From Pseudomonas sp. GOM7 (GTDB lineage: Bacteria; Pseudomonadota; Gammaproteobacteria; Pseudomonadales; Pseudomonadaceae), in contig NZ_CP113519.1 in the NCBI RefSeq assembly GCF_026723825.1, positions 1,984,001 to 2,048,000 on the forward strand: a DNA stretch of 64,000 nucleotides. Direction: 5' to 3'. Positions 26,322 through 34,622 of the stretch are shown piece after piece. The notes below the pieces were generated by a model, which saw only the letters and a list, made by a program, of their open reading frames with translations, was not told the DNA's origin and ran no database searches. Each line of letters opens with the position of its first letter. Positions within the stretch are counted from its first letter, which is position 1. The translations under genes were made by a program, and so were the position numbers.

Positions 26322-27167
26322 CGGACTGGCAAGTTTGTGTGTTGGCTTACTGGTGTTCTGAACGCCGCTGCGGCGTGTGCAGAAACTCCCTGTTTCGCCC
26401 CCTCGGGCGACTCACTTTTCTTTGAAATCGGATTGCCGCCCAGCGCAAAGAAAAGTAAGCAAAAGAAACGCACCCCCGCCATCCGGAACTAGGCGTCCCC
26501 GTCATGCTTCGCTCGACTTCCCTCACTCCGGCACTGCTCCGGGGGCGGCGTAATGGGCCATCCCTGGCCCATTACGCGGGGCCGCCATCGGTATCTCGCG
26601 GCATCCATGCCGCTCGCCCCCTGCGCAATGCCTACGTTCGGCCTCCTGAAGGGGGCATTCGCACGCCTGAACGAGTGGGCATTCCATAGGTTGCTCGGCG
26701 TGCTCTAGTGATTGTGAAGCCGCGGTTGGGTCGTCGAGTTAAACCAAAACTTTCATTCGCGCAGTTTCATGCGCTTGGATCGCTTGCCGGCTTGCAGCCG
26801 GCATTCAGGTCAGCCCTAAGGCTGACCCATGTTCAAGCACTCCGTGCTACTTCTGGGTTACCGCAGGCTCAGGCGCGTGCAGAGCCCGCCCAGGAGGGCG
26901 AACGAAATCGTCGTGGAAGAGGTTGAGCGGCATGGATGCCGCGAGAGCCGCGATGGGCCAGGGATGGCCCTTCGCGGCGGGCCTCTGGAACGGCGATGGA
27001 GTGAGCGAACCCTCGCGCAGCCAGGGCCGGATGACCGGGCGGAGGGTTTTGGTTACTTTTGCCCTACAAAAGTGACTCGCCCGGGAGGGCGAAACCAGAG
27101 ACATCAACAAAAACGCGGCAATTCGGAACAGACACAAGAACAACCAACACACAAACTTGCCAGTCCG
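26322..27167. repeat. Giant imperfect palindrome of 846 bp, copy 1
   Basis: The element is bounded by perfect 24-base inverted ends (26322-26345 and 27144-27167, beginning CGGACTGGCAAGTTTGTG). Internally the two halves are related as inverted repeats: TCTCGCGGCATCCATGCC is at 26594 and its complement ends at 26946; a GGGCCATCCCTGGCCCA unit is at 26555-26571 with its complement at 26954-26970. Local hairpins include 26414-26456 (11-bp stem ACTTTTCTTTG) and 26548-26577 (13-bp stem around a TCCC loop); GGTCAGCC-CTAA-GGCTGACC lies near the centre. No transposase or convincing protein gene is present. A second copy in the same orientation is at about 31.5 kb. The rest of the 1.1-kb gap (27168-27355) is AT-richer and probably holds the promoter of the next gene. 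Confidence 0.85.
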
Positions 27168-27355
27168 GTGTCAGCAAGCAGTTCTGGTTCATGTTCCAAA
27201 TAAAAAACAAACCGATGATCCCAGACGACTGAACGCTGTCTCCACAAGATCAGCACTGGACGAAAATTAGATAGCAGGCTAATAATTGTCGCGTTTGGCC
27301 GTTCGCCCGTGCCAATGTCTATGCTGCTTCTGTCCTGACCCCACAGCCCAAGCCC

Positions 27356-29344
27356 ATGCGTGAAGCCCTATCGGCCTTCTTTGCACCCAGCGTGCAGGCC
27401 CTACAGTTCGCCATCAAGACCCTGCTGGCCGGCGGCCTGGCCTTGTGGTGCGCGTTCCGTTTTGGTCTGGAGCAGCCGCAGTGGGCCTTGATGACGGCCT
27501 TCATCGTTGCCCAGCCGCTGTCCGGTATGGTGGTGCAGAAGGGCCTGGCGCGGCTGCTCGGCACCCTGATCGGGGCGAGCATGTCGGTGTTGATGATGGC
27601 TCTGTTCGCCCAGGCGCCCTGGTTGTTCCTGTTGGCCGTGGCGCTGTGGATGGGCCTGTGCACGGCAGCGTCGACCATGCTGCGCAGTGCCTGGAGCTAC
27701 GCCTTCGTGCTGGCTGGTTACACGGTGGCGATCATCGGTCTGCCGGCCATCAGCCATCCGTTGACGGTATTCGACCAGGCCGTCGCGCGCGGCACCGAAA
27801 TCGCCCTGGGCATCCTCTGCGCCACGGTGGTCAGTGCCGTGCTCTGGCCGCAGCGTGTGGAGCGGCAACTGGCCCAGCAGGCGCGCAGCCTGTGGCAGGC
27901 CGGGGTCGGGGCGGCGAGCCAGGCGCTGGCGGGCGAGGCCATGGCGCGCCAGGGGCTGCTGGATGTACTGGGGCGCATGGTGGCGGTGGATGCCCAGCGC
28001 GAACATGCCTGGTTCGAGGGCCAGCGCGGCCGTCAGCGCGCCGCCGCCTTGCGCCTGCTCAGTCGTGACCTGCTCGGCCTGCTGCGCCTGGCACGTGGCG
28101 TCGGGCGGCAGTGGCGGCAGCTCGACGGGGCCGAGAGTCTGCTGCTCGCACCCTGGATGCAGCGTGTGCGCGACTGCCTGGCCGAGGCGCCGGGCCAGTG
28201 CTGCGCCACGTTGGCGCAGCAGATGCGCGAAGTGGCCGAGGACGAGGGGCTGAGCGCGGCGCAGAGGCGTTGTCTGGAACGCCTCGCGCTGCTCGTGCTG
28301 CGCCTGGAAACCGCCGCAGGCTCGCTGCTGGCGGTGGAGCAGGGCGAGGTGCGTGGCAGCCTGCCGCCAGCCCTGTCCTGGCACAGCGACTGGCAGAGCG
28401 CGCTGCTCTACGGTAGCCGTAGCGCACTGGCCTTCCTGGCGCTGGCGGTGTTCTGGATGGCCACCGCCTGGCCTGCCGCCAGCGGCGCGATGCTGCTGGC
28501 CAGCGTGGTCTGCAGCCTGTTCGCCAGTCGCGAGAATGCGGCGCAGATCGGCTTGCTGTTCCTACGCGGCATCTTCTATGCGCTGCCGGTGGCCTTCTTC
28601 GTCGGGCAGATTCTGCTGCCCCAGCTCAATGGCTTCGTCATGCTCTGCCTGGCTCTCGGCGTGCCGCTGTTCTTTGGCGCGCTGGGTATGGCCAAGCCGG
28701 CGCTGGGAGCGACGGCAACCTCCTTCTGCCTGCATTTCATCGTGCTTTGCGCTCCACAGAACGACATGAACTACGACCTGGCTTTCTTCTTCAACGAAGC
28801 CCAGGCCATGCTTATCGGCGTCGCTTGCGCGGTGCTGGCTTTCAACCTGATCGGCCTGCGCAGCCCGCGCTGGCATGGCCGTCGCCTGTTGCAGGCAACC
28901 TTGCGCGATCTGGCGCGTCTGACCCGACAGCCACTGCTCGGTGCCGAAAGCTGGTTCGGTGGGCGCATGGCCGATCGCCTGATGTTGCTGGCGCGCCATT
29001 ACCCGGCGTTACCCAGCCAGACGCGCAGCCGTTGGGATGATGGCATTGCCGGCCTGGACCTGGGTGACGAACTGCTGCACCTGCGGGCCTGTCTGGCCGC
29101 CGGGGATCGCTCCCTGGGGCAAGCCGAGGAGCGCTTTCTCAATGAGTTGCGCCGGCAACTGCTGCAGGGACCGGCGGCGCAGCGCGAAGAGGGGCTCGAT
29201 ATCCCAACTGAGGCGCTGCTGCAGGCTCTGCGGGCGGCGCCGTCGAGCATCGACCGGCGTCTGGCCGAAGCGGCGCTGCTGCAATTGCAGGCCGGTTGGC
29301 GGCGCTGGTGTCAATTACAGGAGAAGGTCGATGGGCTTGCGTGA
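27356..29344 (+). CDS. FUSC family (AaeB-like) inner-membrane efflux protein
   Basis: The 662-residue protein belongs to the FUSC/AaeB family, whose E. coli member exports p-hydroxybenzoic and other aromatic acids with the adaptor AaeA. The N-terminal helices (VQALQFAIKTLLAGGLALWCA, QWALMTAFIVAQPLSGMVVQK) form the first FUSC domain; after a cytoplasmic helical region (about 170-340) a second group of helices begins near SDWQSALLYGSRSALAFLAL. The C-terminal 160 residues are soluble. It overlaps the DUF1656 gene by 14 bases and is followed by an HlyD adaptor, the typical three-gene set. The substrate is unknown. No local regulator or outer-membrane partner was seen. Confidence 0.9.
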   Translation: MREALSAFFAPSVQALQFAIKTLLAGGLALWCAFRFGLEQPQWALMTAFIVAQPLSGMVVQKGLARLLGTLIGASMSVLMMALFAQAPWLFLLAVALWMGLCTAASTMLRSAWSYAFVLAGYTVAIIGLPAISHPLTVFDQAVARGTEIALGILCATVVSAVLWPQRVERQLAQQARSLWQAGVGAASQALAGEAMARQGLLDVLGRMVAVDAQREHAWFEGQRGRQRAAALRLLSRDLLGLLRLARGVGRQWRQLDGAESLLLAPWMQRVRDCLAEAPGQCCATLAQQMREVAEDEGLSAAQRRCLERLALLVLRLETAAGSLLAVEQGEVRGSLPPALSWHSDWQSALLYGSRSALAFLALAVFWMATAWPAASGAMLLASVVCSLFASRENAAQIGLLFLRGIFYALPVAFFVGQILLPQLNGFVMLCLALGVPLFFGALGMAKPALGATATSFCLHFIVLCAPQNDMNYDLAFFFNEAQAMLIGVACAVLAFNLIGLRSPRWHGRRLLQATLRDLARLTRQPLLGAESWFGGRMADRLMLLARHYPALPSQTRSRWDDGIAGLDLGDELLHLRACLAAGDRSLGQAEERFLNELRRQLLQGPAAQREEGLDIPTEALLQALRAAPSSIDRRLAEAALLQLQAGWRRWCQLQEKVDGLA

Positions 29345-29534
29345 ATGGGTCTTGGGTGGTGTGTTGCTCAGCCCGCTGCTGCTGTATGCACTGTTGGCGC
29401 TGTTGTTGACCGGCTTGCTGCGCCTGGGGCTGCAGCGTGTCGGGGTGGCCCGTTGGATCTGGCATGAGGCGCTGTTCGACTGCGCCTTGTACGTCTGCGT
29501 ATTGGCGGCCGTGGTGGCCGTGCTTGGACATTGA
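29331..29534 (+). CDS. DUF1656 small membrane protein
   Basis: The 67-residue product begins MGLREWVLGGVLLSPLLLYA and has two membrane helices (about 8-30 and 47-66). It matches DUF1656 (YdhI/AaeX-like), small proteins nearly always encoded between an FUSC-family pump and its HlyD adaptor. The ATG lies within the end of the FUSC gene behind AGGAGAAGG, so translation is coupled. AaeX-type proteins have no defined function; a role in assembling the pump is an inference. Confidence 0.85.
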   Translation: MGLREWVLGGVLLSPLLLYALLALLLTGLLRLGLQRVGVARWIWHEALFDCALYVCVLAAVVAVLGH

Positions 29535-29548
29535 GCGAGGAGAAAGGC

Positions 29549-30406
29549 ATGCGTTCCGTCCTGCGTGTCGGCATTACCTTGAGCCTGGTGGTCGTGGCGA
29601 TTCTCGCCGGTACCTGGCTGTGGCAGTACTACCTGTATTCACCCTGGACGCGCGATGCCCGCATCCGTGCCGATGTGGTCACCATTGCCCCTGATCTGTC
29701 CGGCTGGGTGCGTGAGCTGAAGGTGCATGACAACCAGCAGGTGGCGGCTGGGGAACTGTTGATGAGCCTGGATCGTGAACGCTATCAGGCCGCCCTGGAG
29801 CAGGCCCGGGCCGTGGCTGAGACGCGGCGTCAACAACTGCGACTGCGTGAGCACGAAGCGGTGCGGCGTGATCGCCTGGGGCCGCAGGCGATCAGCGCCG
29901 AGCTGCGTGAAAACGCTCAGATCAACGCCGAGATCGCCCGTGGTCAATATCAGCAGGCACAGGCCGCGGTGAAGCTGGCCGAGCTGGACGTGCAGCGCAG
30001 CGAGGTGCGTGCGCCGCGTGCCGGCCAGGTGACCAATCTGCAACTGGCCGAAGGCAACTACGTGCGCGCAGGCGAGCCGGTGCTGGCCCTGGTGGACGAG
30101 GCCTCGTTCTACGTGCAGGCCTATTTCGAGGAAACCAAGCTGCCGCGCATCCGCGTTGGGGCACCGGTGGAGGTCTGGCTGATGGGCGGCGATCAGCCCC
30201 TACGCGGCACGGTGGACAGCATCAGCCGTGGCATCACCGACCGCAATTCCAGCCCGGACGGCCAATTGCTGGCCAATGTCGAGCCGACCTTCAACTGGGT
30301 GCGCCTGGCGCAGCGCATTCCGGTGCGCATCCGTTTCGATGCCTTGCCCGAGGACGTCCAGCTCAGTGCTGGGATGACCGCCAGCGTGCGCGTACGGCAG
30401 CAGTGA
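29549..30406 (+). CDS. HlyD/AaeA-type periplasmic adaptor protein
   Basis: The adaptor links the inner-membrane pump to an outer-membrane channel. The 285-residue protein has an N-terminal membrane anchor (about residues 5-27, VGITLSLVVVAILAGTWLW), a first biotinyl-lipoyl-like half (DARIRADVVTIAPDLSGWV), a short alpha hairpin (ALEQARAVAETRRQQLRLRE, then AEIARGQYQQAQAAVKLAELD), the second lipoyl half (SEVRAPRAGQVTNLQL) and a beta-barrel domain (VQAYFEETKLPRIRVGAPVEV). ATG 29549 follows GAGGAGAAAG. It completes the FUSC-DUF1656-HlyD set. Confidence 0.92.
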   Translation: MRSVLRVGITLSLVVVAILAGTWLWQYYLYSPWTRDARIRADVVTIAPDLSGWVRELKVHDNQQVAAGELLMSLDRERYQAALEQARAVAETRRQQLRLREHEAVRRDRLGPQAISAELRENAQINAEIARGQYQQAQAAVKLAELDVQRSEVRAPRAGQVTNLQLAEGNYVRAGEPVLALVDEASFYVQAYFEETKLPRIRVGAPVEVWLMGGDQPLRGTVDSISRGITDRNSSPDGQLLANVEPTFNWVRLAQRIPVRIRFDALPEDVQLSAGMTASVRVRQQ

Positions 30407-30524
30407 GGGTCTGATGTCGTCGAAGCGCGTGACGTGAGCGCGCGCATGACCGACACTATGGCCCCGCTGTTTCGTCCACTGTTTCAGGCCGGTTACGGTC
30501 CGGCCCCTGTCGAGAGGTCATGTC

Positions 30525-31478
30525 ATGTCGTTCAAAGTTTTCGTCGACGGTCAGGAAGGCACCACCGGCCTGCGTCTGCTGGATTACCTGGCCGGTCGCC
30601 CGGACATCGAGCTGCTGCGCATCGACGAGGCCAAGCGCAAGGACAGCGCCGAGCGCGCACGCCTGCTCAATGCCGCCGACGTGGCCTTCCTCTGCCTGCC
30701 GGATGCCGCTTCGCGTGAGGCGGTGAGCCTGGTGAACAACCCCGACACCTGCATCATCGACGCCAGCACGGCCTTCCGTACCGACACTGGCTGGACCTAT
30801 GGCCTGCCGGAGCTGGCTGCTGGCCAGCGCGAGGCGATCCGCGCCAGCAAGCGCATCGCCAACCCCGGTTGCCATGCCACGGCCTTCATCCTGCTGGTGC
30901 GTCCGTTGGTGGATGCCGGCTTGCTGCCGAAGGATTACCCGCTCAGTGCCTTCTCCCTGACCGGCTACAGCGGTGGCGGCAAATCCATGATCGCCCAGTA
31001 CGAAGCCGGCGGCGACGCCCGCCTGAAGAGCCCGCGCCCCTACGCCATGCCCCAGGCGCACAAGCACCTGCCGGAAATGCGCGTGCAGACCGGCATTGCC
31101 CAGGCCCCGGTGTTCAGCCCCATCGTCGGCGACTTCCTCAAGGGCCTGGCGGTGACCGTGCCGCTGCATCTGGATCGTCTGGCCCCCGGCACCACGCCGC
31201 AACAACTGCACGAGGCGCTGCAGCGCCACTATGCCGGCGAGCGCTTTATCCGCGTGATGCCGCTGGAAGGGGCCGAGAACCTGGATGAAGGCTTCTTCGA
31301 CGTGCAGGGCTGCAACGACAGCAACCGGGCTGACCTGTTCGTCTTCGGCAATGCCGAGCGGGTGACCCTGGTGGCGCGCCTGGACAACCTCGGCAAGGGT
31401 GCTGCTGGCGCGGCCGTACAATGCATGAACGTGATCGTCGGCGCGGCCGAGGATACCGGGCTCAGCAGCGGTCTTTAA
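30525..31478 (+). CDS. argC: N-acetyl-gamma-glutamyl-phosphate reductase, type 2
   Basis: ArgC reduces N-acetylglutamyl phosphate to the semialdehyde in arginine synthesis. The 317-residue protein is of the shorter type 2. It has an N-terminal NADP-binding fold ([19 protein letters not shown]), catalytic Cys116 in [10 protein letters not shown], and conserved [13 protein letters not shown] and PHKHLPEM-like residues (AHKHLPEM). A 118-base spacer separates it from the efflux genes; GAGAGG precedes the ATG. Copy 2 of the giant palindrome begins about 30 bases after its stop. Pseudomonads often carry a second, type 1 argC elsewhere, so this could be a paralogue; that cannot be judged from the window. 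Confidence 0.9.
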   Translation: MSFKVFVDGQEGTTGLRLLDYLAGRPDIELLRIDEAKRKDSAERARLLNAADVAFLCLPDAASREAVSLVNNPDTCIIDASTAFRTDTGWTYGLPELAAGQREAIRASKRIANPGCHATAFILLVRPLVDAGLLPKDYPLSAFSLTGYSGGGKSMIAQYEAGGDARLKSPRPYAMPQAHKHLPEMRVQTGIAQAPVFSPIVGDFLKGLAVTVPLHLDRLAPGTTPQQLHEALQRHYAGERFIRVMPLEGAENLDEGFFDVQGCNDSNRADLFVFGNAERVTLVARLDNLGKGAAGAAVQCMNVIVGAAEDTGLSSGL

Positions 31479-31510
31479 AACGGGGCTTGTTCTTCAAGCA
31501 TTTTGATACT

Positions 31511-32352
31511 GGGCTGGCAAGTTTTTGTGTTGGCTTGTGTTGGAGTTCTGGACGCCGCCTTGGGTGTGTCCAGATATTCCGGGTTTCGCCCCCTCGGGCG
31601 ACTCACTTTTCTTTGAACTCGGATTGCCGCCCAGCGCAAAGAAAAGTAAGCAAAAGAAACGCACCCCCGCCATTCGGAACTAGGCGTCCCCGTCATGCTT
31701 CGCTCGACTTCCCTCACTCCGGCACCGCTCTGGGGTCGGCTTACAAGGGCCATCCCTGGCCCTTTAAGCGGGGCCGCCATCGGTATCTCGCGGCATCCAT
31801 GCCGCTCGCCCCTCTACGCAACGATTCCACTCACCCTCCTGAAGGGGACATTCGCGCGCCTGAACGAACCGAAATTCCATGGTGTGCCCGGCGTATTCTG
31901 GTAGCTGTGAAGTCGCGATGTGGCCGTCGAATTAAACCAATAGTTTCATTCGCCCGGATAGCTTGCCGGCTTTCAGCCGGCATTCAGGTCAGCCCTAAGG
32001 CTGACCCATGTTCAAGCACTCCACGCTAATTCTGGGTTACCTAGGGTTCAGGCGCGTGCAGAGCCCGCCCAGGAGGGCGAACGCAATCGTCGTGGAAGAG
32101 GTTGAGCGACATGGATGTCGCGAGAGCCGCGATGGGCCAGGGATGGCCCACCGTGGCGGGCCTCTGGAGCGACGATGGAGTGAGCGAACCCTCGCGTAGC
32201 GAGGGCCGGATGACCGGGCGGAGGGTTTTGGTTACTTTTGCCCTACAAAAGTGACTCGCCCGGGAGGGCGAAACCAAAACTTTCAACAAAAACGCGGCAA
32301 TTCGGAACAAGCACCCGAACAAGCAACAAGCCAACACAAACTTGCCAGTCTG
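31511..32352. repeat. Giant imperfect palindrome of about 840 bp, copy 2
   Basis: This is the second copy of the 26.3-kb element, in the same orientation, with ends CTGGCAAGTTTTTGTGTTGG (from 31514) and its near-complement ending about 32350. It shares long near-identical blocks with copy 1, including the ACTTTTCTTTG stem-loop, the GGGCCA-TCCC-TGGCCC hairpin (31739-31769) and the central GGTCAGCC-CTAA-GGCTGACC. The arms of the hairpin differ from copy 1 yet still pair. No credible gene lies in the 978-base gap; a bidirectional terminator follows. Confidence 0.85.
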
Positions 32353-32390
32353 GTCTCAATACCGATTCCCCCAGCCCCTGCGAATAACCA

Positions 32391-32432
32391 TAAAAACGCC
32401 GCGATTCCGAGAGGAGTCGCGGCGTTTTTTAT
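32391..32432. terminator. Bidirectional terminator at the end of slt
   Basis: AAAAACGCCGCGA and TCGCGGCGTTTTTT form a strong stem with a run of A on the left and T on the right, so it can work on both strands. It lies 25 bases beyond the slt stop. Confidence 0.9.
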
Positions 32433-32456
32433 GGTGCAGAGATATCCCCGCAACAC

Positions 32457-34385
32457 TCACTGATCATCGAAATACCGCTCATGCCAGGCCACCAACGGCT
32501 GCGGGTTGCCCAGTTTCTTGCCGTAGATCACCGAGTAAGACAGCACGTTCTGCACGTACTGGCGGGTTTCGTCGAACGGGATGTTCTCCACCCACACGTC
32601 GTAACTCAGGTGATCGGCTCCGCGCAGCCACTGACGCACGCGGCCGGGGCCGGCGTTGTAGGCGGCGGAGGCGAGCACGCGGTTGCCGTTGAACTGGCTG
32701 TAGACCTGGCTCAGATAAGCCGCCCCTAGCTGGATGTTGACGTCCGGGTCGAGCGCCTGGCGTGGCGAGGCCAGGGGGATGCTGAACTTGCGCGCGGTTT
32801 CCTTGGCGGTGGTCGGCATCAGTTGCATCAGCCCCATGGCGCCGGCATGGGAGCGGGCGTCGGCCATGAAGGCGCTTTCCTGGCGGGTGATGGCGAACAC
32901 CCAGCTCGAATGCAGGTCGCGCCGCTGCGCCTCACGCACCAGCTCGTCACGGTGCGCCATGGGGAAGCGCACCTCCAGGTCGTCCCAGTATTGCGCCTGG
33001 CTGATGGTGCGGATGGCCGGGAAGTACCAGCCCATCTCATAGGCCAGGCGCGCCTGGGCCACCAGTTCGTCACGGCTGAACAGGCGGCTGACGTGATACC
33101 ACTCGCGGCGACCATCGACGATCTGCCCGCGGGCGTGGAATTCCAGGGCGCGCTTGATGCCGGCGGTGTTACGCACCTTCTGCACCACCTTGGGGTCGAG
33201 CGCCAGCGGCTGGTTGTTCAGGCTGTAGGGGGCCTTGACCTGATCGGCGGCCATGAAACCGTAGAAGTCGCGCTCCTTGGCCAGGGCCTGGAACAGCACG
33301 GCCGGTTGGTGGCTGTCGGGCTGGGCCAGTTGCAGGCTGCGCGCGGCCCAGTAGCGCCAGCGATTGCTGCTGGCCAGCTCCGCCGGCATGCGTTGGGTCA
33401 ACTGGTAAGCCTCATCCCAGCGACCACTACGCAGCAACAGGCGCGCACGCCATTCGCTGACGGTGTCATCACGCAACTGCGGATCGTACTTGGCCATCAC
33501 CGCGAGCCCACGCGGGTCGAAGCGACGTGCCAGGGTCAGGCCGATCTGGCGGGCGATGGCCACCTGTTCGTCCTGGGAGAAGTTCATGCGCCGGGCGTAG
33601 CTGTCGAGCAGGCTCAGGGCGTCTTCTGGGTTCTGCCGGGCCAGGCGGCGCAGACCCAGGCCCACGACATCGGCCATGGCCTCGTCGGCCGGGGTGAAAC
33701 GGTCCGACTGCTTGAGGATCTGCGGTTTCTGCGCCACTTCCAGCAGCAGCTTGCCGCGCGCGCCAAGGGTCGTCAGGCCCTTGACCAGGTAGTTGGCCAG
33801 GCCGTAGTTGCCGACCTCCACCGCCAGTTTGGTGCGCTGCCAGCGACGTTGTTCGGTCAACTGGCCATTGGCAGCCCAGCGCTCGAACAACGGGTCGCAG
33901 GCGTCGGGCTGCGACTTGCCCACCAGCCAGAGCTTCTCGGCTGTGGCATTGCCCTCGGCATTCAGGCCATGGCTGAGCTGGTACTGGCCGTACAGGCAGT
34001 GTAGTTCGGTGAAGTTGAGCTTGGGATCGTAATGGGCGAGGAAGGGCTTCCAGTCGCCGCGCTCGGCCAGCAGACGCAACCAGCGCAGTTTCATCCAGCT
34101 AGCCTGGGGCAGGTCGCCATGTTCGGCGAGGAATTTCTCCACCTCGGCGTTGCTCGCCGACTTCAGACGGTTGGTCAGGTCGTCGTAGGCCAGGTAGGGC
34201 GTCAAGGGGTAGTCGCGTAGCGCACTGGCGTACTGGCGATAAGGCCCGCTGTCGCCCTTGGCCAGGGCGCGCTTGGCGGCATCGTAGTACTGACGCTGTT
34301 GCGCCAGGTTGGCTGCGTCTACAGAGGTGATGCCGAGGGTGCCGAGCATCAGGCAGGAAACGAGTGATAAGAGACGACCGCGCAT
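32457..34385 (-). CDS. slt: Soluble lytic murein transglycosylase
   Basis: Slt70-type enzymes cut the glycan strands of peptidoglycan with formation of 1,6-anhydromuramic acid. The 642-residue product has a signal peptide (MRGRLLSLVSCLMLGTLGIT then SVDAA), a long alpha-superhelical U domain, and a C-terminal goose-lysozyme-like domain. The latter has catalytic Glu near residue 500 in ITRQESAFMADARSHAGAMG, followed by LMQLMPTTAKETARK and ASAAYNAGPGRVRQWL. ATG 34385 is chosen over the TTG at 34403. A terminator follows. It diverges from uup. Confidence 0.95.
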   Translation of the reverse strand: MRGRLLSLVSCLMLGTLGITSVDAANLAQQRQYYDAAKRALAKGDSGPYRQYASALRDYPLTPYLAYDDLTNRLKSASNAEVEKFLAEHGDLPQASWMKLRWLRLLAERGDWKPFLAHYDPKLNFTELHCLYGQYQLSHGLNAEGNATAEKLWLVGKSQPDACDPLFERWAANGQLTEQRRWQRTKLAVEVGNYGLANYLVKGLTTLGARGKLLLEVAQKPQILKQSDRFTPADEAMADVVGLGLRRLARQNPEDALSLLDSYARRMNFSQDEQVAIARQIGLTLARRFDPRGLAVMAKYDPQLRDDTVSEWRARLLLRSGRWDEAYQLTQRMPAELASSNRWRYWAARSLQLAQPDSHQPAVLFQALAKERDFYGFMAADQVKAPYSLNNQPLALDPKVVQKVRNTAGIKRALEFHARGQIVDGRREWYHVSRLFSRDELVAQARLAYEMGWYFPAIRTISQAQYWDDLEVRFPMAHRDELVREAQRRDLHSSWVFAITRQESAFMADARSHAGAMGLMQLMPTTAKETARKFSIPLASPRQALDPDVNIQLGAAYLSQVYSQFNGNRVLASAAYNAGPGRVRQWLRGADHLSYDVWVENIPFDETRQYVQNVLSYSVIYGKKLGNPQPLVAWHERYFDDQ

Positions 34386-34524
34386 GACAGTTCCAGGGGG
34401 CAAGCAGGTAAATGGACAGCCCGTTCCATCTGGCTGCAGTCTCTAGCTTAGCCTTTCGCCACGGGTCGGCGAAAGCGCCGGCAGCAAGCAGATACACACT
34501 GAACGAATGCCCCGACAGACTAGG

Positions 34525-34576
34525 GGCTGTTGCCGTTTCTCGCAGCAACGCGGCGCTCGTCGAAACGGAAACAGCC
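34525..34576. repeat. Short palindromic element GCTGTTGCCGTTTC, copy 2
   Basis: GGCTGTTGCCGTTTC (34525-34539) pairs with GAAACGGAAACAGCC (34562-34576) with one mismatch. It is the partner of the element at 11201-11244 and lies in the slt-uup divergent spacer, close to the uup promoter. Confidence 0.65.
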
Positions 34577-34622
34577 GCCCGCCAACTCGGGTAGAATGCC
34601 CGGCCTGTTTTTGGAGATGCCC

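Noticed and set aside
26829..27203. Open frame of 124 codons inside repeat copy 1
   Set aside because: Arg/Gly/Pro-rich low-complexity translation; its counterpart in copy 2 ends early (32008-32199), so the reading frame is not conserved although the DNA is.
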